NCBI GenBank assembly: GCA_035559775.1
Contig: DATMAU010000018.1
Coordinates: 66,685-130,684 of the forward strand
Reading direction: 5' to 3'
DNA: 64,000 bases
DNA from: AG1 sp035559775
Lineage (GTDB): Archaea; Thermoproteota; Thermoprotei_A; Sulfolobales; AG1
In this document: positions 1-7,679 of the stretch, one piece after another
Layout: every line of letters starts with the position of its first letter
Position numbering within the stretch: position 1 is the first letter of the stretch
Program-made: the position numbers and the translations under genes
The notes under the pieces: generated by a model
Told to the model about the DNA's origin: nothing
The model's input: the letters and a program-made list of their open reading frames with translations, nothing else
Database searches by the model: none

Positions 1-32
1 ATACGCCTTAATCCATTATTTGGAGAGGTAGG

Positions 33-43
33 GATTTATATAG
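33..43 (+). promoter_or_regulatory. TATA box for the acetamidase gene
   Basis: The run GATTTATATAG lies 20-27 nt before the TTG at 60. That spacing is what an archaeal leaderless promoter would give, with transcription starting at or next to the start codon. Confidence 0.5.
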
Positions 44-59
44 CCGTCACAAAAAACAC

Positions 60-1166
60 TTGGTGCCCGGCTTGGTTGTTAAGATAAACATCTCTCCTAA
101 CAAGAGGTGCGCAGACCAGGAGGATGTTTGTCACAATAGATGGCACCCCGATATAAAGCCTGCTGTTGAGATAGGCCCGGGCGACGAGATCGTGATAGAG
201 ACGCTCGATGCCCTGGATGGACAGATAAGGGATACTCCCGATACTAGTGATGTTGCCAATATAGATGCAAGCCCTGTCCACCCGCTCACAGGGCCTATCT
301 ATGTTAAAGGCGCCGAGCCTGGCGATCTCTTGGTCGTGAGGATCCTTGACGCAGGCCCTCTCGGAAGCTTTGGCTATACCTTTGTAGCAAAGGGCTTCGG
401 CTTTCTGAGAGACGTGTTCGATAAACCCTACAAGGTTAGGTGGGATCTTGGGAGGCATTACGCGTCAAGTCCAGATATACCTGGTGTGAGGATCCCTGCA
501 GCCCCCTTCCCAGGCGTGATCGGTGTTGCACCCTCGAGAGAACAGGTTAGGGAGTGGAGATCTAGGGAGGCTGGGATAGCATCTAAAGGGGGTCTCGTGC
601 TCCTCCCAGACCCGAGGGGTGCTGTGCCATCTAGAGAGCCTATAGCCTCTGAGGGTCTCAGGACACTGCCTCCGAGGGAGAATGGGGGTAATCTTGATGT
701 GAGGAACCTCGCACCAGGATCTGAGATCCTGTTCCCCGTTTTCGTGAGAGGAGCTCTCCTATCTGTTGGTGATATGCACTATGCTCAGGGTGATGGTGAG
801 GTTAGTGTTACTGCTATAGAGATGGGGGGTGTTATAAGGCTCTCTATCTCTCTAATCAAGGATGGTGCTAGGAAGTATGGTTTGAAGAGACCTCTCTATA
901 AACCATCACCCCTCGCGGAAACCTATAAAGACTATATATGTATGGCCGGGCTTAATCTGGACAGTGCTGAGGATGCTTCGAGTGCTGCTAGGGATGGTCT
1001 TCTCAACATGATCGAGTTCTTGGAGAAGATGGGTTATGATAGATACCAGGCATATATTCTGTTCAGCGTGGCTGGTTTCCTCAGGCTCAGCCAGGTTGTT
1101 GATGTACCCGCTTATACAGTTTCTACCTGCATCCCTAGAGAGGTTTTCATGAGGATTTCTATTTAA
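60..1166 (+). CDS. Acetamidase/formamidase family protein
   Basis: Member of the FmdA/AmdA family, which hydrolyses short amides such as formamide or acetamide to ammonia and the acid in the cytoplasm. Family blocks are easy to see: HNRWHPDI near residue 25, VHPLTGPIYVKGAEPGDLLV near 75-95, GFGFL near 115, the APF.G.IGVAPS block near 150, PPRENGGNLD near 205, and FVRGALLSVGDMHYAQGDGE near 225-245. At 368 residues it is slightly shorter than the usual 400 or so. The TTG at 60 is chosen because a TATA box sits just upstream; the GTG at 63 is equally possible. The gene stands alone. The amide substrate cannot be told from sequence. Confidence 0.85.
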   Translation: MVPGLVVKINISPNKRCADQEDVCHNRWHPDIKPAVEIGPGDEIVIETLDALDGQIRDTPDTSDVANIDASPVHPLTGPIYVKGAEPGDLLVVRILDAGPLGSFGYTFVAKGFGFLRDVFDKPYKVRWDLGRHYASSPDIPGVRIPAAPFPGVIGVAPSREQVREWRSREAGIASKGGLVLLPDPRGAVPSREPIASEGLRTLPPRENGGNLDVRNLAPGSEILFPVFVRGALLSVGDMHYAQGDGEVSVTAIEMGGVIRLSISLIKDGARKYGLKRPLYKPSPLAETYKDYICMAGLNLDSAEDASSAARDGLLNMIEFLEKMGYDRYQAYILFSVAGFLRLSQVVDVPAYTVSTCIPREVFMRISI

Positions 1167-1198
1167 CATGCTGGTAAGCACAGGCTATATGTGTGGCT

Positions 1199-1211
1199 AA
1201 GCTTTTTAACG
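1199..1211 (+). promoter_or_regulatory. Probable TATA box for the LSm/RIO2/DUF460 unit
   Basis: AAGCTTTTTAAC lies about 30 nt before the TTG at 1240. It is followed by GGTGAT just upstream of the start, which could be a ribosome binding site. Confidence 0.35.
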
Positions 1212-1239
1212 TCTCCTCTCTATACTTATTGGTGATGTC

Positions 1240-1521
1240 TTGCCGGCTCAGCAGAAGCCAGAGAGCCCTATAAAGATTCTGAGGGCTGCTATGTCCAAGA
1301 CTGTTATGGTTAAGCTGAAAGATGGTTCGGAGTTTGTGGGGAGGCTTGATCTTACAGATGGGACTATGAATGTTGTTCTAAGCGATGCTGTGCAGGTTAG
1401 GGAGGGGAGCGATGAGCCTGCGACAAAGTTTGGGAAGATATTGATTAGGGGTAGTCAGATACTCTATATCTCTACAGACTATATCCCTGCTGAGCATGGT
1501 GAGAAGAGCCTTACCAGCTAG
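1240..1521 (+). CDS. Sm-like (LSm) RNA-binding protein
   Basis: A 93-residue archaeal LSm protein. Such proteins form a hexa- or heptameric ring that binds U-rich RNA and takes part in RNA processing. Sm motif 1 runs from about residue 21 (VMVKLKDGSEFVGRLDLTDG) with the N.VL motif next (MNVVLSDAVQV), and Sm motif 2 is KILIRGSQILYI near residue 70. Motif 2 normally reads ILIRGxxIVYI, so the match is close. The TTG start is preceded by GGTGAT. The stop codon overlaps a strong ribosome binding site (GGAGGTG) that serves the RIO2 gene next door, so the two are probably translated from one message. Confidence 0.9.
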   Translation: MPAQQKPESPIKILRAAMSKTVMVKLKDGSEFVGRLDLTDGTMNVVLSDAVQVREGSDEPATKFGKILIRGSQILYISTDYIPAEHGEKSLTS

Positions 1522-1527
1522 GAGGTG
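1521..1527 (+). promoter_or_regulatory. Ribosome binding site that decides the RIO2 start
   Basis: GGAGGTG overlaps the last base of the LSm stop codon. The in-frame CTG at 1533 lies 5 nt downstream, ideal spacing. The first in-frame ATG/GTG/TTG is at 1626, about 100 nt away and inside the conserved winged-helix domain. Confidence 0.55.
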
Positions 1528-1532
1528 GGTTT

Positions 1533-2426
1533 CTGCCCCTCCTGTTAAAGATCTATTCAAACCTATCTAGGGAGGAGATCCTTGTCCTCAGGAGCGTTGC
1601 GTCTCTTGTAAAGCTATATGAGCACGTGCCAATAGAGGTTATTAGGAGAAACACGGGTCTTCCAGAGACGCGGGTGCCAAAGATCCTTAGGAGTCTTGTG
1701 GATAGCCGTCTAATAGTCCCTCACAAGGTCTATGGGAATATGTATAGACCAACACTCACGGGGCTTAGTATAGCCTCTCTTCACGGTCTCCTCAGGAGGG
1801 GTGTTATAGATGCTCTTGGTGATAGGATAGGTGTTGGTAAAGAGAGCCTGGTATACCTAGCATATAGGAATGGAGAGCCCCTGATCGTTAAGTTCCACAG
1901 GATAGGTATTAAGAGCTTTAGACACGTGGTTAGGGTTAGGAGCTATGGTGAGGGGTTCGAGAGGCTCTGGTGGGGTGCTAGGAGCATTATCTCTGCTGAG
2001 AGGGAGCACAGGGCGCTAGAGATCCTTAGCAGGGTTGGTGCGAGGGTTCCAAGGCCTTTTGGTAGGGAGTATAATGCTGTGGTTATGGAGTATATAGAGG
2101 GTATCGATCTATATAGGGCTGGGGATCTTGAGAACCCCTCGGCGGTGTTGGAGGATATCATCGATACTGCTAGGAGAGCCTACATGGATGCTGGGATTGT
2201 TCACGGGGATCTAAGCCCCTTCAACGTTATTGTCTCGAGGGGTGGTGCTGAGAATGGCTATGTTATTGACTGGCCCCAGTGGATCAAGGCTGGTGATCGT
2301 GTTTCCCACGAGATACTTAGGAGGGATCTTAGGTATATAGCTGAGTTCTTCTCTAAGAAATATGGGTTGAGAATAGATCCTGAGGATCTCTTCGCGAGGG
2401 TTGTTGGGAGCGATGGGCAGCGATAG
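1533..2426 (+). CDS. rio2: RIO2-type serine protein kinase
   Basis: An atypical protein kinase/ATPase of the RIO2 family, which acts in maturation of the small ribosomal subunit. The N-terminal winged helix needs the stretch from about 1533 to 1625, where the frame reads SREEILVLRSVASLVKLYEH, typical of RIO2. If the first conventional start (GTG 1626) were used, a third of that domain would be lost. I therefore place the start at CTG 1533, just after GGAGGTG. Kinase motifs follow: P-loop-like IGVGKES, lysine in LIVKFHR, catalytic loop HGDLSPFN and the metal-binding IDWPQW (family form IDFPQ). The stop lies inside the next gene, so translation is probably coupled. The identity is sure; the start is inferred. 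Confidence 0.85.
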   Translation: MPLLLKIYSNLSREEILVLRSVASLVKLYEHVPIEVIRRNTGLPETRVPKILRSLVDSRLIVPHKVYGNMYRPTLTGLSIASLHGLLRRGVIDALGDRIGVGKESLVYLAYRNGEPLIVKFHRIGIKSFRHVVRVRSYGEGFERLWWGARSIISAEREHRALEILSRVGARVPRPFGREYNAVVMEYIEGIDLYRAGDLENPSAVLEDIIDTARRAYMDAGIVHGDLSPFNVIVSRGGAENGYVIDWPQWIKAGDRVSHEILRRDLRYIAEFFSKKYGLRIDPEDLFARVVGSDGQR

Positions 2427-4431
2427 CATAGCCTCCATGGGGATCGATCTCTATAGGGGGAGCCCGGCCTCGAGGCTTAGGGCGACATATGCTGTCTGCA
2501 TTGTTAGGGGTGGGGAGGTTATATATGAGGCTACAGATCTCCCGCTACCCAAGGTGATCAGGCTTGCCCTTGAGTATAAGCCCAACTACATAGTGATCGA
2601 TAATCTCTACGAGCTTGCCAGGTCTAAGAGGGAGCTTTTGAAAGTGCTCTCACTATTCCCCTATGGGAGCCAGATACTCCTGGCGACTTTCAGCGATGCT
2701 GAGGGTTTCAAGGATCTCAGGGATATTGCGGCTGAGCACGGTCTTCTCGAGGGTAGGAGGAAGCAGGATCCCCAGAGCACTGCTAGGATACTGGCTATGC
2801 TTGGTCAGAGGGGTGTGGGGCATCCTATAAGGATTTGGGAGGAGAGGACGAAGGTTATAGTCTCTAAGGGGAGGTCTGGAAGGGCTGGGGGTAGTTCTGA
2901 GGATAGGTATCTCAGGGGTTTGAGGGCTGCTGTTCTTAGATATGTGAGGAGGATTAAGGATGCTCTTGATAGTGCTAAGATTCCTTACCAGCTATCCTAT
3001 AGAAAGGCTGAGGGCGGTCTTGATAGGGCTGTATTCATAATCGATGCTTCCAAGGATAAGCTTGCTGGGATTGTGAGGAGTAAGAGGGGGAGATATGTTA
3101 CTGTGAGGGTTAAGCCTATCGCTAGGACTAGGATAGTGATTTCCGAGAATATTGAGAGGAGGATGAGGCCCGTAATAGCTGGTGTGGATCCTGGGAGTGA
3201 ATATGGTGTTGCCGTGATAGATCTCGATGGGAGGGTTATAGCTACAGAGACTATAAAGAGTGGTGATGTGCTGCAAGCAATATCCACTATACTTAGATAC
3301 GGAACCCCGGTTCTTGTTGCTAGTGATAAGAAACCCGTACCAGAGGCTGTTAGGAGGGTTGCTGCCGCCTTTAATGCTAGGCTTTATGAGCCTGACTATG
3401 TTGTTAGTGATCAGGAGAAGAGCTCTCTGGTAGCCTCCTCAGGATACCAGGTTGGGTCTGTGCATGAGAGAGATGCTCTGGCAGCTTGTCTCCTAGCTTA
3501 TAAGAGCTATGCTAAGAAGTTTGAGCAGGTTGAGAGGATCCTAGAATCCCTCGAGATCAAGATCCCTGCCTCGAGGGTTAAGGCCGAGCTGATCAAGGGT
3601 TCGAGCATAGCTTCGGCTATAGAGGCTGCTATCGAGGATGTGATCGGGAGCTTGGAGGAGGATCTGTATAGGGATACGAGTATTATTCAGAAGCTTGTTA
3701 GGGAGGCTATTGAGGATGAGGGTAAGATAAGGAATCTTGAGAGAAAGATCTCTGAGCTTCTCTCGGAGAGGCAAGCTCTTCTAGACAGGATCAAGGGGCT
3801 TGAGGAGGAGCTTAGAAGGATCTCGAGCGAGTATGAGGCTTTTAGGAGGAGTGTTAGGGTTGAGGTTGAGAGGGAGAGGGCTGTTGCTTCCTTGATAGAT
3901 AGGCTCAGATCTTGCCAGGATTCCTATAGATCCCTCGAGGAGGCTCTTGGAGAGCTTAGGAAGAATCTCGAGGATCTGAGGAGAATAGTTCTTGAGTATG
4001 ATGAGAGGGGGTATAGAAAGATCCAGAGGATCTATGCTCCAATAGATGAGGAGGATCTCGAGGATATAGTTAAAAAAGGACCTATAGAGGGGATCTATAT
4101 CCTCTACACAGAAGACCCCGAATCCCTGAAGAGACAGGATATAGAGTATATAAGGGGTAGGTTAAAGAGAATAGCCCTCATAGCACCGAGATGCCCATTC
4201 AAATACACAGGGGATAGGGAGGAGCATGTGGTATGCATAGAAACACCCCCCGAACTGGTTGCCGTCATCTCAAACAAATATGTGCTTATAGACAGACCAG
4301 CGTTGGAGAAGATCAAGGGGTATTATAGAGAGCTCTATAGAACAATACCAAAGAAGCCTGGAATGAGTGAGGAGGATCTAGAGAGGCTTATAATGGAGTA
4401 CAGAGGATCCAAACTCTCTTCTAAAGGATAA
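2413..4431 (+). CDS. DUF460 protein with RNase H-like fold and coiled coil
   Basis: A long (about 672 residues) archaeal protein of the DUF460 family. The middle holds an RuvC/YqgF-type RNase H-like segment (VIAGVDPGSEYGVAVIDLDG, about residue 256), with the aspartate expected at the first acidic position. A charged coiled coil follows at about residues 435-530 (KIRNLERKISELL onward), then a C-terminal domain. An upstream in-frame TTG at 2401 would add four residues; ATG 2413 is preferred. It overlaps the end of the RIO2 gene. The function of the family is not known to me. The RNase H-like fold and the LSm/RIO2 neighbours point to nucleic acid or ribosome work, which is inference. Confidence 0.8.
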   Translation: MGSDSIASMGIDLYRGSPASRLRATYAVCIVRGGEVIYEATDLPLPKVIRLALEYKPNYIVIDNLYELARSKRELLKVLSLFPYGSQILLATFSDAEGFKDLRDIAAEHGLLEGRRKQDPQSTARILAMLGQRGVGHPIRIWEERTKVIVSKGRSGRAGGSSEDRYLRGLRAAVLRYVRRIKDALDSAKIPYQLSYRKAEGGLDRAVFIIDASKDKLAGIVRSKRGRYVTVRVKPIARTRIVISENIERRMRPVIAGVDPGSEYGVAVIDLDGRVIATETIKSGDVLQAISTILRYGTPVLVASDKKPVPEAVRRVAAAFNARLYEPDYVVSDQEKSSLVASSGYQVGSVHERDALAACLLAYKSYAKKFEQVERILESLEIKIPASRVKAELIKGSSIASAIEAAIEDVIGSLEEDLYRDTSIIQKLVREAIEDEGKIRNLERKISELLSERQALLDRIKGLEEELRRISSEYEAFRRSVRVEVERERAVASLIDRLRSCQDSYRSLEEALGELRKNLEDLRRIVLEYDERGYRKIQRIYAPIDEEDLEDIVKKGPIEGIYILYTEDPESLKRQDIEYIRGRLKRIALIAPRCPFKYTGDREEHVVCIETPPELVAVISNKYVLIDRPALEKIKGYYRELYRTIPKKPGMSEEDLERLIMEYRGSKLSSKG

Positions 4432-4590
4432 CCAGTGTTGTTAAGGATCTTCCTGTCTTTCCCATAGCGGTGATCAACGGTCAAGGATCCTGAGGGCTTA
4501 TTACACAGGGCATAGGGTTATTCGGAACAACCTGTTGCCACAGGATCTTTAGGGCTATATGCCTCTGAAGGGAAATATATTGGTGCTAGC

Positions 4591-5397
4591 TTGAAGGCTT
4601 TTGAGTTCATAAGGATAGATGATCTGCCGCCTAAGCCTAGAGAGAAGGCTATGACAGAGATCAGGGGTAGCTACTACGTTGTTGTGACACCCACATATCT
4701 TGAGGAGCTGTTTAGGATTGCTGGCGACTATATTGATATATTCAAATATGCTGGAGGCTCTATGAGGCTCCATCCGAGGGAGATCGTGTTAAGGATAAAC
4801 AGGCTCTGCCATGACTATGGGATCCTTGTATCGACAGGCGGTTTTACTGAGAAGGTTCTGACCCAGGGTGCTGATGCTTTTGATAAATACTTGGATGAGG
4901 CTTTATCGCTTGAGTTCGATGTTGTTGAGATCTCTTCTGGCTATATCGATATAGATGATGAGGATAAGGTTGAGCTTGTGAAGGCTGTGAGGAGGGCTGG
5001 GCTTAAGCCCAAGCCTGAGGTCTCTCTTGTTAAGGGTGCTGGGGGCGCTCATGAGGAGTGGGAGACGGAGAGCATGCCATATGATCATATGTTAAGGGAT
5101 GTGGAGATCTATCTATCGGCTGGTGCGTGGAAGATCATGGTTGAGTCTGAGGGTATAACGGAGAATGTGAGGAAGTGGAGGGTAGATGTTATTGAGGCTC
5201 TGGTTAAGAGGTTTGGGATTGAGAAGCTCATGTTCGAGGCTGCTGAGAGGCCTGTGTTTAGGTGGTATGTATATACCTTTGGTAGAGATGTAAACCTGTT
5301 TGTGGATCACACGCAGATTATAGAGTTAACAGCGCTTAGGACAGGTTTGTGGGCTCCTAAGGAGCCCTGGGGTAGGGTTAAATATAGGAGGTCTTAG
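4591..5397 (+). CDS. Phosphosulfolactate synthase (ComA) family protein
   Basis: A 268-residue TIM-barrel protein of the ComA family. In methanogens ComA adds sulfite to phosphoenolpyruvate, the first step to coenzyme M. Typical blocks are present: DYIDIFKYAGGSMRLHP near residue 48, VSTGGFTEKVL near 80, FDVVEISSGYIDI near 110, LKPKPEVSLVKGAG near 140 and KIMVESEGIT near 180. The TTG start is preceded by GGTG. No other coenzyme M gene is visible here, and a Thermoprotei cell is not expected to make coenzyme M. The product may therefore be sulfolactate, or the substrate may differ. Family assignment is firm; reaction is uncertain. Confidence 0.8.
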   Translation: MKAFEFIRIDDLPPKPREKAMTEIRGSYYVVVTPTYLEELFRIAGDYIDIFKYAGGSMRLHPREIVLRINRLCHDYGILVSTGGFTEKVLTQGADAFDKYLDEALSLEFDVVEISSGYIDIDDEDKVELVKAVRRAGLKPKPEVSLVKGAGGAHEEWETESMPYDHMLRDVEIYLSAGAWKIMVESEGITENVRKWRVDVIEALVKRFGIEKLMFEAAERPVFRWYVYTFGRDVNLFVDHTQIIELTALRTGLWAPKEPWGRVKYRRS

Positions 5398-5406
5398 TTT
5401 TTATAG

Positions 5407-6303
5407 TCATGCCGGTCTTTGTTCTATAGCTTTTTCTCCTCTCTCCTGCTGTTTGCTTGATTGTGATTTAGTTTTTATATGTGCTAGTGTTTCTCTTATC
5501 CTCTTCTCTGCTGTTTTTACGTATTGCTCGTCTATTTCGAAGCCTATATATTTTATGCCGAGCTTTATTGCTGCTATTGCTGTGTTTCCTATGCCCATGA
5601 ATGGGTCTAGGACTAGTTTTGTTCTCTCTATTCCGTGGAGTTTTATGCACATTTCGGGTAGTTTTGGTGGGAATGATGATGGGTGGGGTCTCTCTTCTCT
5701 AGATCTTATTGTTTCGTATGGTATGAACCACACGTTACCCCTATCCCTGATATCCCTTGTTGCTGATTTCCACCTGCCTATGTTGCTTTTATCCTGGTAG
5801 GGGACTCCTATTGCTGTTTTGTCGAGCTCTACGTCGCCTTTCTTTGTGAAGTGGAATATGTATTCGTGGTTTATGGCCAGGTATTTCTTACTATTCACTG
5901 GCTTATAATGCCCGACAGCTATGTCGCCCCTTATGTTTGGATAATCCCCCACATCCTTCTTCTCAATAGCTATTGACTTAACCCAGTGGATCACGTTCTG
6001 CAGGACAAAATATTTTCTAAAGACGAAAGCAACCTCCCAAGCAACCCAGGGATCCCTATAGCTATACCCCATATTGAGGAAAAGAGACCCCCGATCCGAC
6101 AGAACCCTTCTAAGCTCCACAGCAACCCTATCCATCCAGGCTAGATACTCATGCCTCGGTATACTATCATTATAAACACCATACCTCACACCAAGATTAT
6201 AAGGCGGAGATGTAACAATAACATCAACCTCACCATCATCCAAACACCTCCTCATACCAACAAGACTATCCATAACATAGATCCTATTAACCTCACACCT
6301 CAA
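5407..6303 (-). CDS. Beta-class DNA methyltransferase (N4-cytosine or N6-adenine)
   Basis: A 298-residue amino-methyltransferase that transfers a methyl group from S-adenosylmethionine to a DNA base. Catalytic motif IV (TSPPYNLGV, about residue 33) comes before the SAM-binding motif I (LDPFMGIGNTAIAAIKLG, about residue 232), the order that defines the beta class. SPPY is more common in N4-cytosine enzymes, but the target base cannot be settled by eye. The start is TTG. No restriction endonuclease gene lies beside it, so it seems an orphan methyltransferase with a regulatory or marking role, or a defence against a nuclease encoded elsewhere. Confidence 0.88.
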   Translation of the reverse strand: MRCEVNRIYVMDSLVGMRRCLDDGEVDVIVTSPPYNLGVRYGVYNDSIPRHEYLAWMDRVAVELRRVLSDRGSLFLNMGYSYRDPWVAWEVAFVFRKYFVLQNVIHWVKSIAIEKKDVGDYPNIRGDIAVGHYKPVNSKKYLAINHEYIFHFTKKGDVELDKTAIGVPYQDKSNIGRWKSATRDIRDRGNVWFIPYETIRSREERPHPSSFPPKLPEMCIKLHGIERTKLVLDPFMGIGNTAIAAIKLGIKYIGFEIDEQYVKTAEKRIRETLAHIKTKSQSSKQQERGEKAIEQRPA

Positions 6304-6386
6304 ACACCACCACCCCTACACCCAACACAGCCCCCGATCCCACTAGTAATAAGCCCCACCATTCTAATAACATTGAGGAAAACACC

Positions 6387-6920
6387 TTGACGCACGAGGA
6401 TCTAGCTATTAGCGACACTGTGCGCAGGGTTGCTAATATTTTATCCTCCCTAGGCTTGAGGATTTTTATCATTGGCGCTAGAGGTATCATGATCCACGGT
6501 GTGGATCTTGGTAGAGAGACTAGGGATTGGGATTTAGCGATAGATCGATATCCCACACTTGAGCTTAGAGATAAGATCACCGAGACTCTAAGAAGCTCCA
6601 GCTATAAGGTGCAGTGGAGGAAATGGGGTTTTCTTGTCGAGGATGATATACATATAGATATTAATTATGCTCCTCTCACGCTTGATGAGGAATTCATAGC
6701 AAGATCTACAGAGCTAGAGCGAGGAATATTATTACCCTCCCTCGAAGATATGGTGGTGATGAAGCTAATGTCAGGGGAGAGAAAGGATCTAGACGATCTT
6801 AAAAAGATACTGAGCAGCAAGTGGCAGGAGCTTGACAAGCACTACCTTTATAGGAGAGCAAAACAGGCAGGGTTAGAGAGGGAGCTTGAGAAGCTCGTCA
6901 GGAGGCTGAGGCTAACATGA
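6387..6920 (+). CDS. Nucleotidyltransferase-fold protein
   Basis: A 177-residue protein with a minimal nucleotidyltransferase fold. IIGARGIMIHG (about residue 28) replaces the usual GG.A..., TRDWDLAID (about 48) gives the paired acidic residues, and HIDINYA (about 90) gives the third. It resembles the AbiEii/DUF1814 and archaeal DUF2204 groups. A C-terminal helical part with SLEDMVVMKLMSGERKDLDD is the other hallmark of those groups. The start is TTG. The stop overlaps the ATG of the next gene by 4 nt (ATGA), so the two are one unit. It could be the NTase half of a toxin-antitoxin-like pair, but that is inference. Confidence 0.7.
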   Translation: MTHEDLAISDTVRRVANILSSLGLRIFIIGARGIMIHGVDLGRETRDWDLAIDRYPTLELRDKITETLRSSSYKVQWRKWGFLVEDDIHIDINYAPLTLDEEFIARSTELERGILLPSLEDMVVMKLMSGERKDLDDLKKILSSKWQELDKHYLYRRAKQAGLERELEKLVRRLRLT

Positions 6921-7192
6921 GCGGTACAATACGCCTTGTTCCCGGAATAGCGATCCCGGTTTCCATGTCCTTCCTCCTCGAGCTCTGCAAACCTGTGAGA
7001 TATACTAAAAAAGCTATTGAGGCAGGACATCTCCTAAAGATCGACTACCACCCTCCATATATCCAGTTCTCGTGTAAAGATATCGATAGAGTCATCGAAG
7101 AGGCAAAGAAGAGAGGCTTAAGAATATATAAAGCCAAGAGATGGATCACAATAACAGATCAGATCTACAGAGTCAGAATATACCTATCCTAA
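6917..7192 (+). CDS. Hypothetical protein coupled to the nucleotidyltransferase gene
   Basis: A 91-residue basic protein starting at an ATG that overlaps the upstream stop (ATGA), so the two genes are translationally coupled. I do not recognise a family. It has a short N-terminal hydrophobic part, then a KID..PPY..FSCKDI segment and a positively charged C-terminal half (KKRGLRIYKAKRWI). As the fixed partner of a small nucleotidyltransferase it might be the cognate regulator, antitoxin or substrate. Nothing in the sequence proves it. Confidence 0.5.
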   Translation: MSGTIRLVPGIAIPVSMSFLLELCKPVRYTKKAIEAGHLLKIDYHPPYIQFSCKDIDRVIEEAKKRGLRIYKAKRWITITDQIYRVRIYLS

Positions 7193-7420
7193 TTTCCAAT
7201 TCTATAGGGATCGATGATCCAGTTATAGATCTTTATTAATATTTATAGCTATCTAGGAGGCTTTGCCCTTGAGGCTCCGTCTCTCCAGATGATGTGTTAC
7301 GGATCAGGCTCTCTTTTACTCTCTTCTATCTCTGTTTTAGGCTAGCTCTGAAGAAGTTTGGCTATGGGTAAGAATAAGGTAGTATTTATATGTTTACTAT
7401 GGTAGTTGTTACAGAGCAGT

Positions 7421-7651
7421 ATGGGTAGGTATGTGACGGTCTCTATAAAGATCCCTAGGGAGGTTAAGGAGAAGCTTGAGTCACGCGGGATCAGGGTTTC
7501 CGATATACTGAGGAGGGCTATTGAGGAGGAGGTTAGAAGGATAGAGCTTGAGGAGGTGGAGGCAAGGCTAGCTGAGCTTAAGGATCTGCTTCAAGGGTTC
7601 ACTACGGAGTTTGTTGTGAGATCCATTAGAGAGGATAGGGGCGCATTATAA
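7421..7651 (+). CDS. Orphan CopG/VapB-type antitoxin
   Basis: A 76-residue protein beginning MGRYVTVSIKIPREVKEKLE, a ribbon-helix-helix pattern, followed by DILRRAIEEEVRRIELEEVEARLAELKDLL, a charged helix typical of the toxin-binding tail of archaeal VapB proteins. The ATG at 7421 sits about 35 nt after a TATA-like GTATTTATATG (7382-7392). A TTG 15 nt earlier is also in frame. No PIN-domain toxin follows; the next gene is on the other strand. It is therefore either a solitary regulator or the survivor of a VapBC pair. Confidence 0.65.
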   Translation: MGRYVTVSIKIPREVKEKLESRGIRVSDILRRAIEEEVRRIELEEVEARLAELKDLLQGFTTEFVVRSIREDRGAL

Positions 7652-7679
7652 AAATTATGTATCATGTGGGTGTGTGGTT

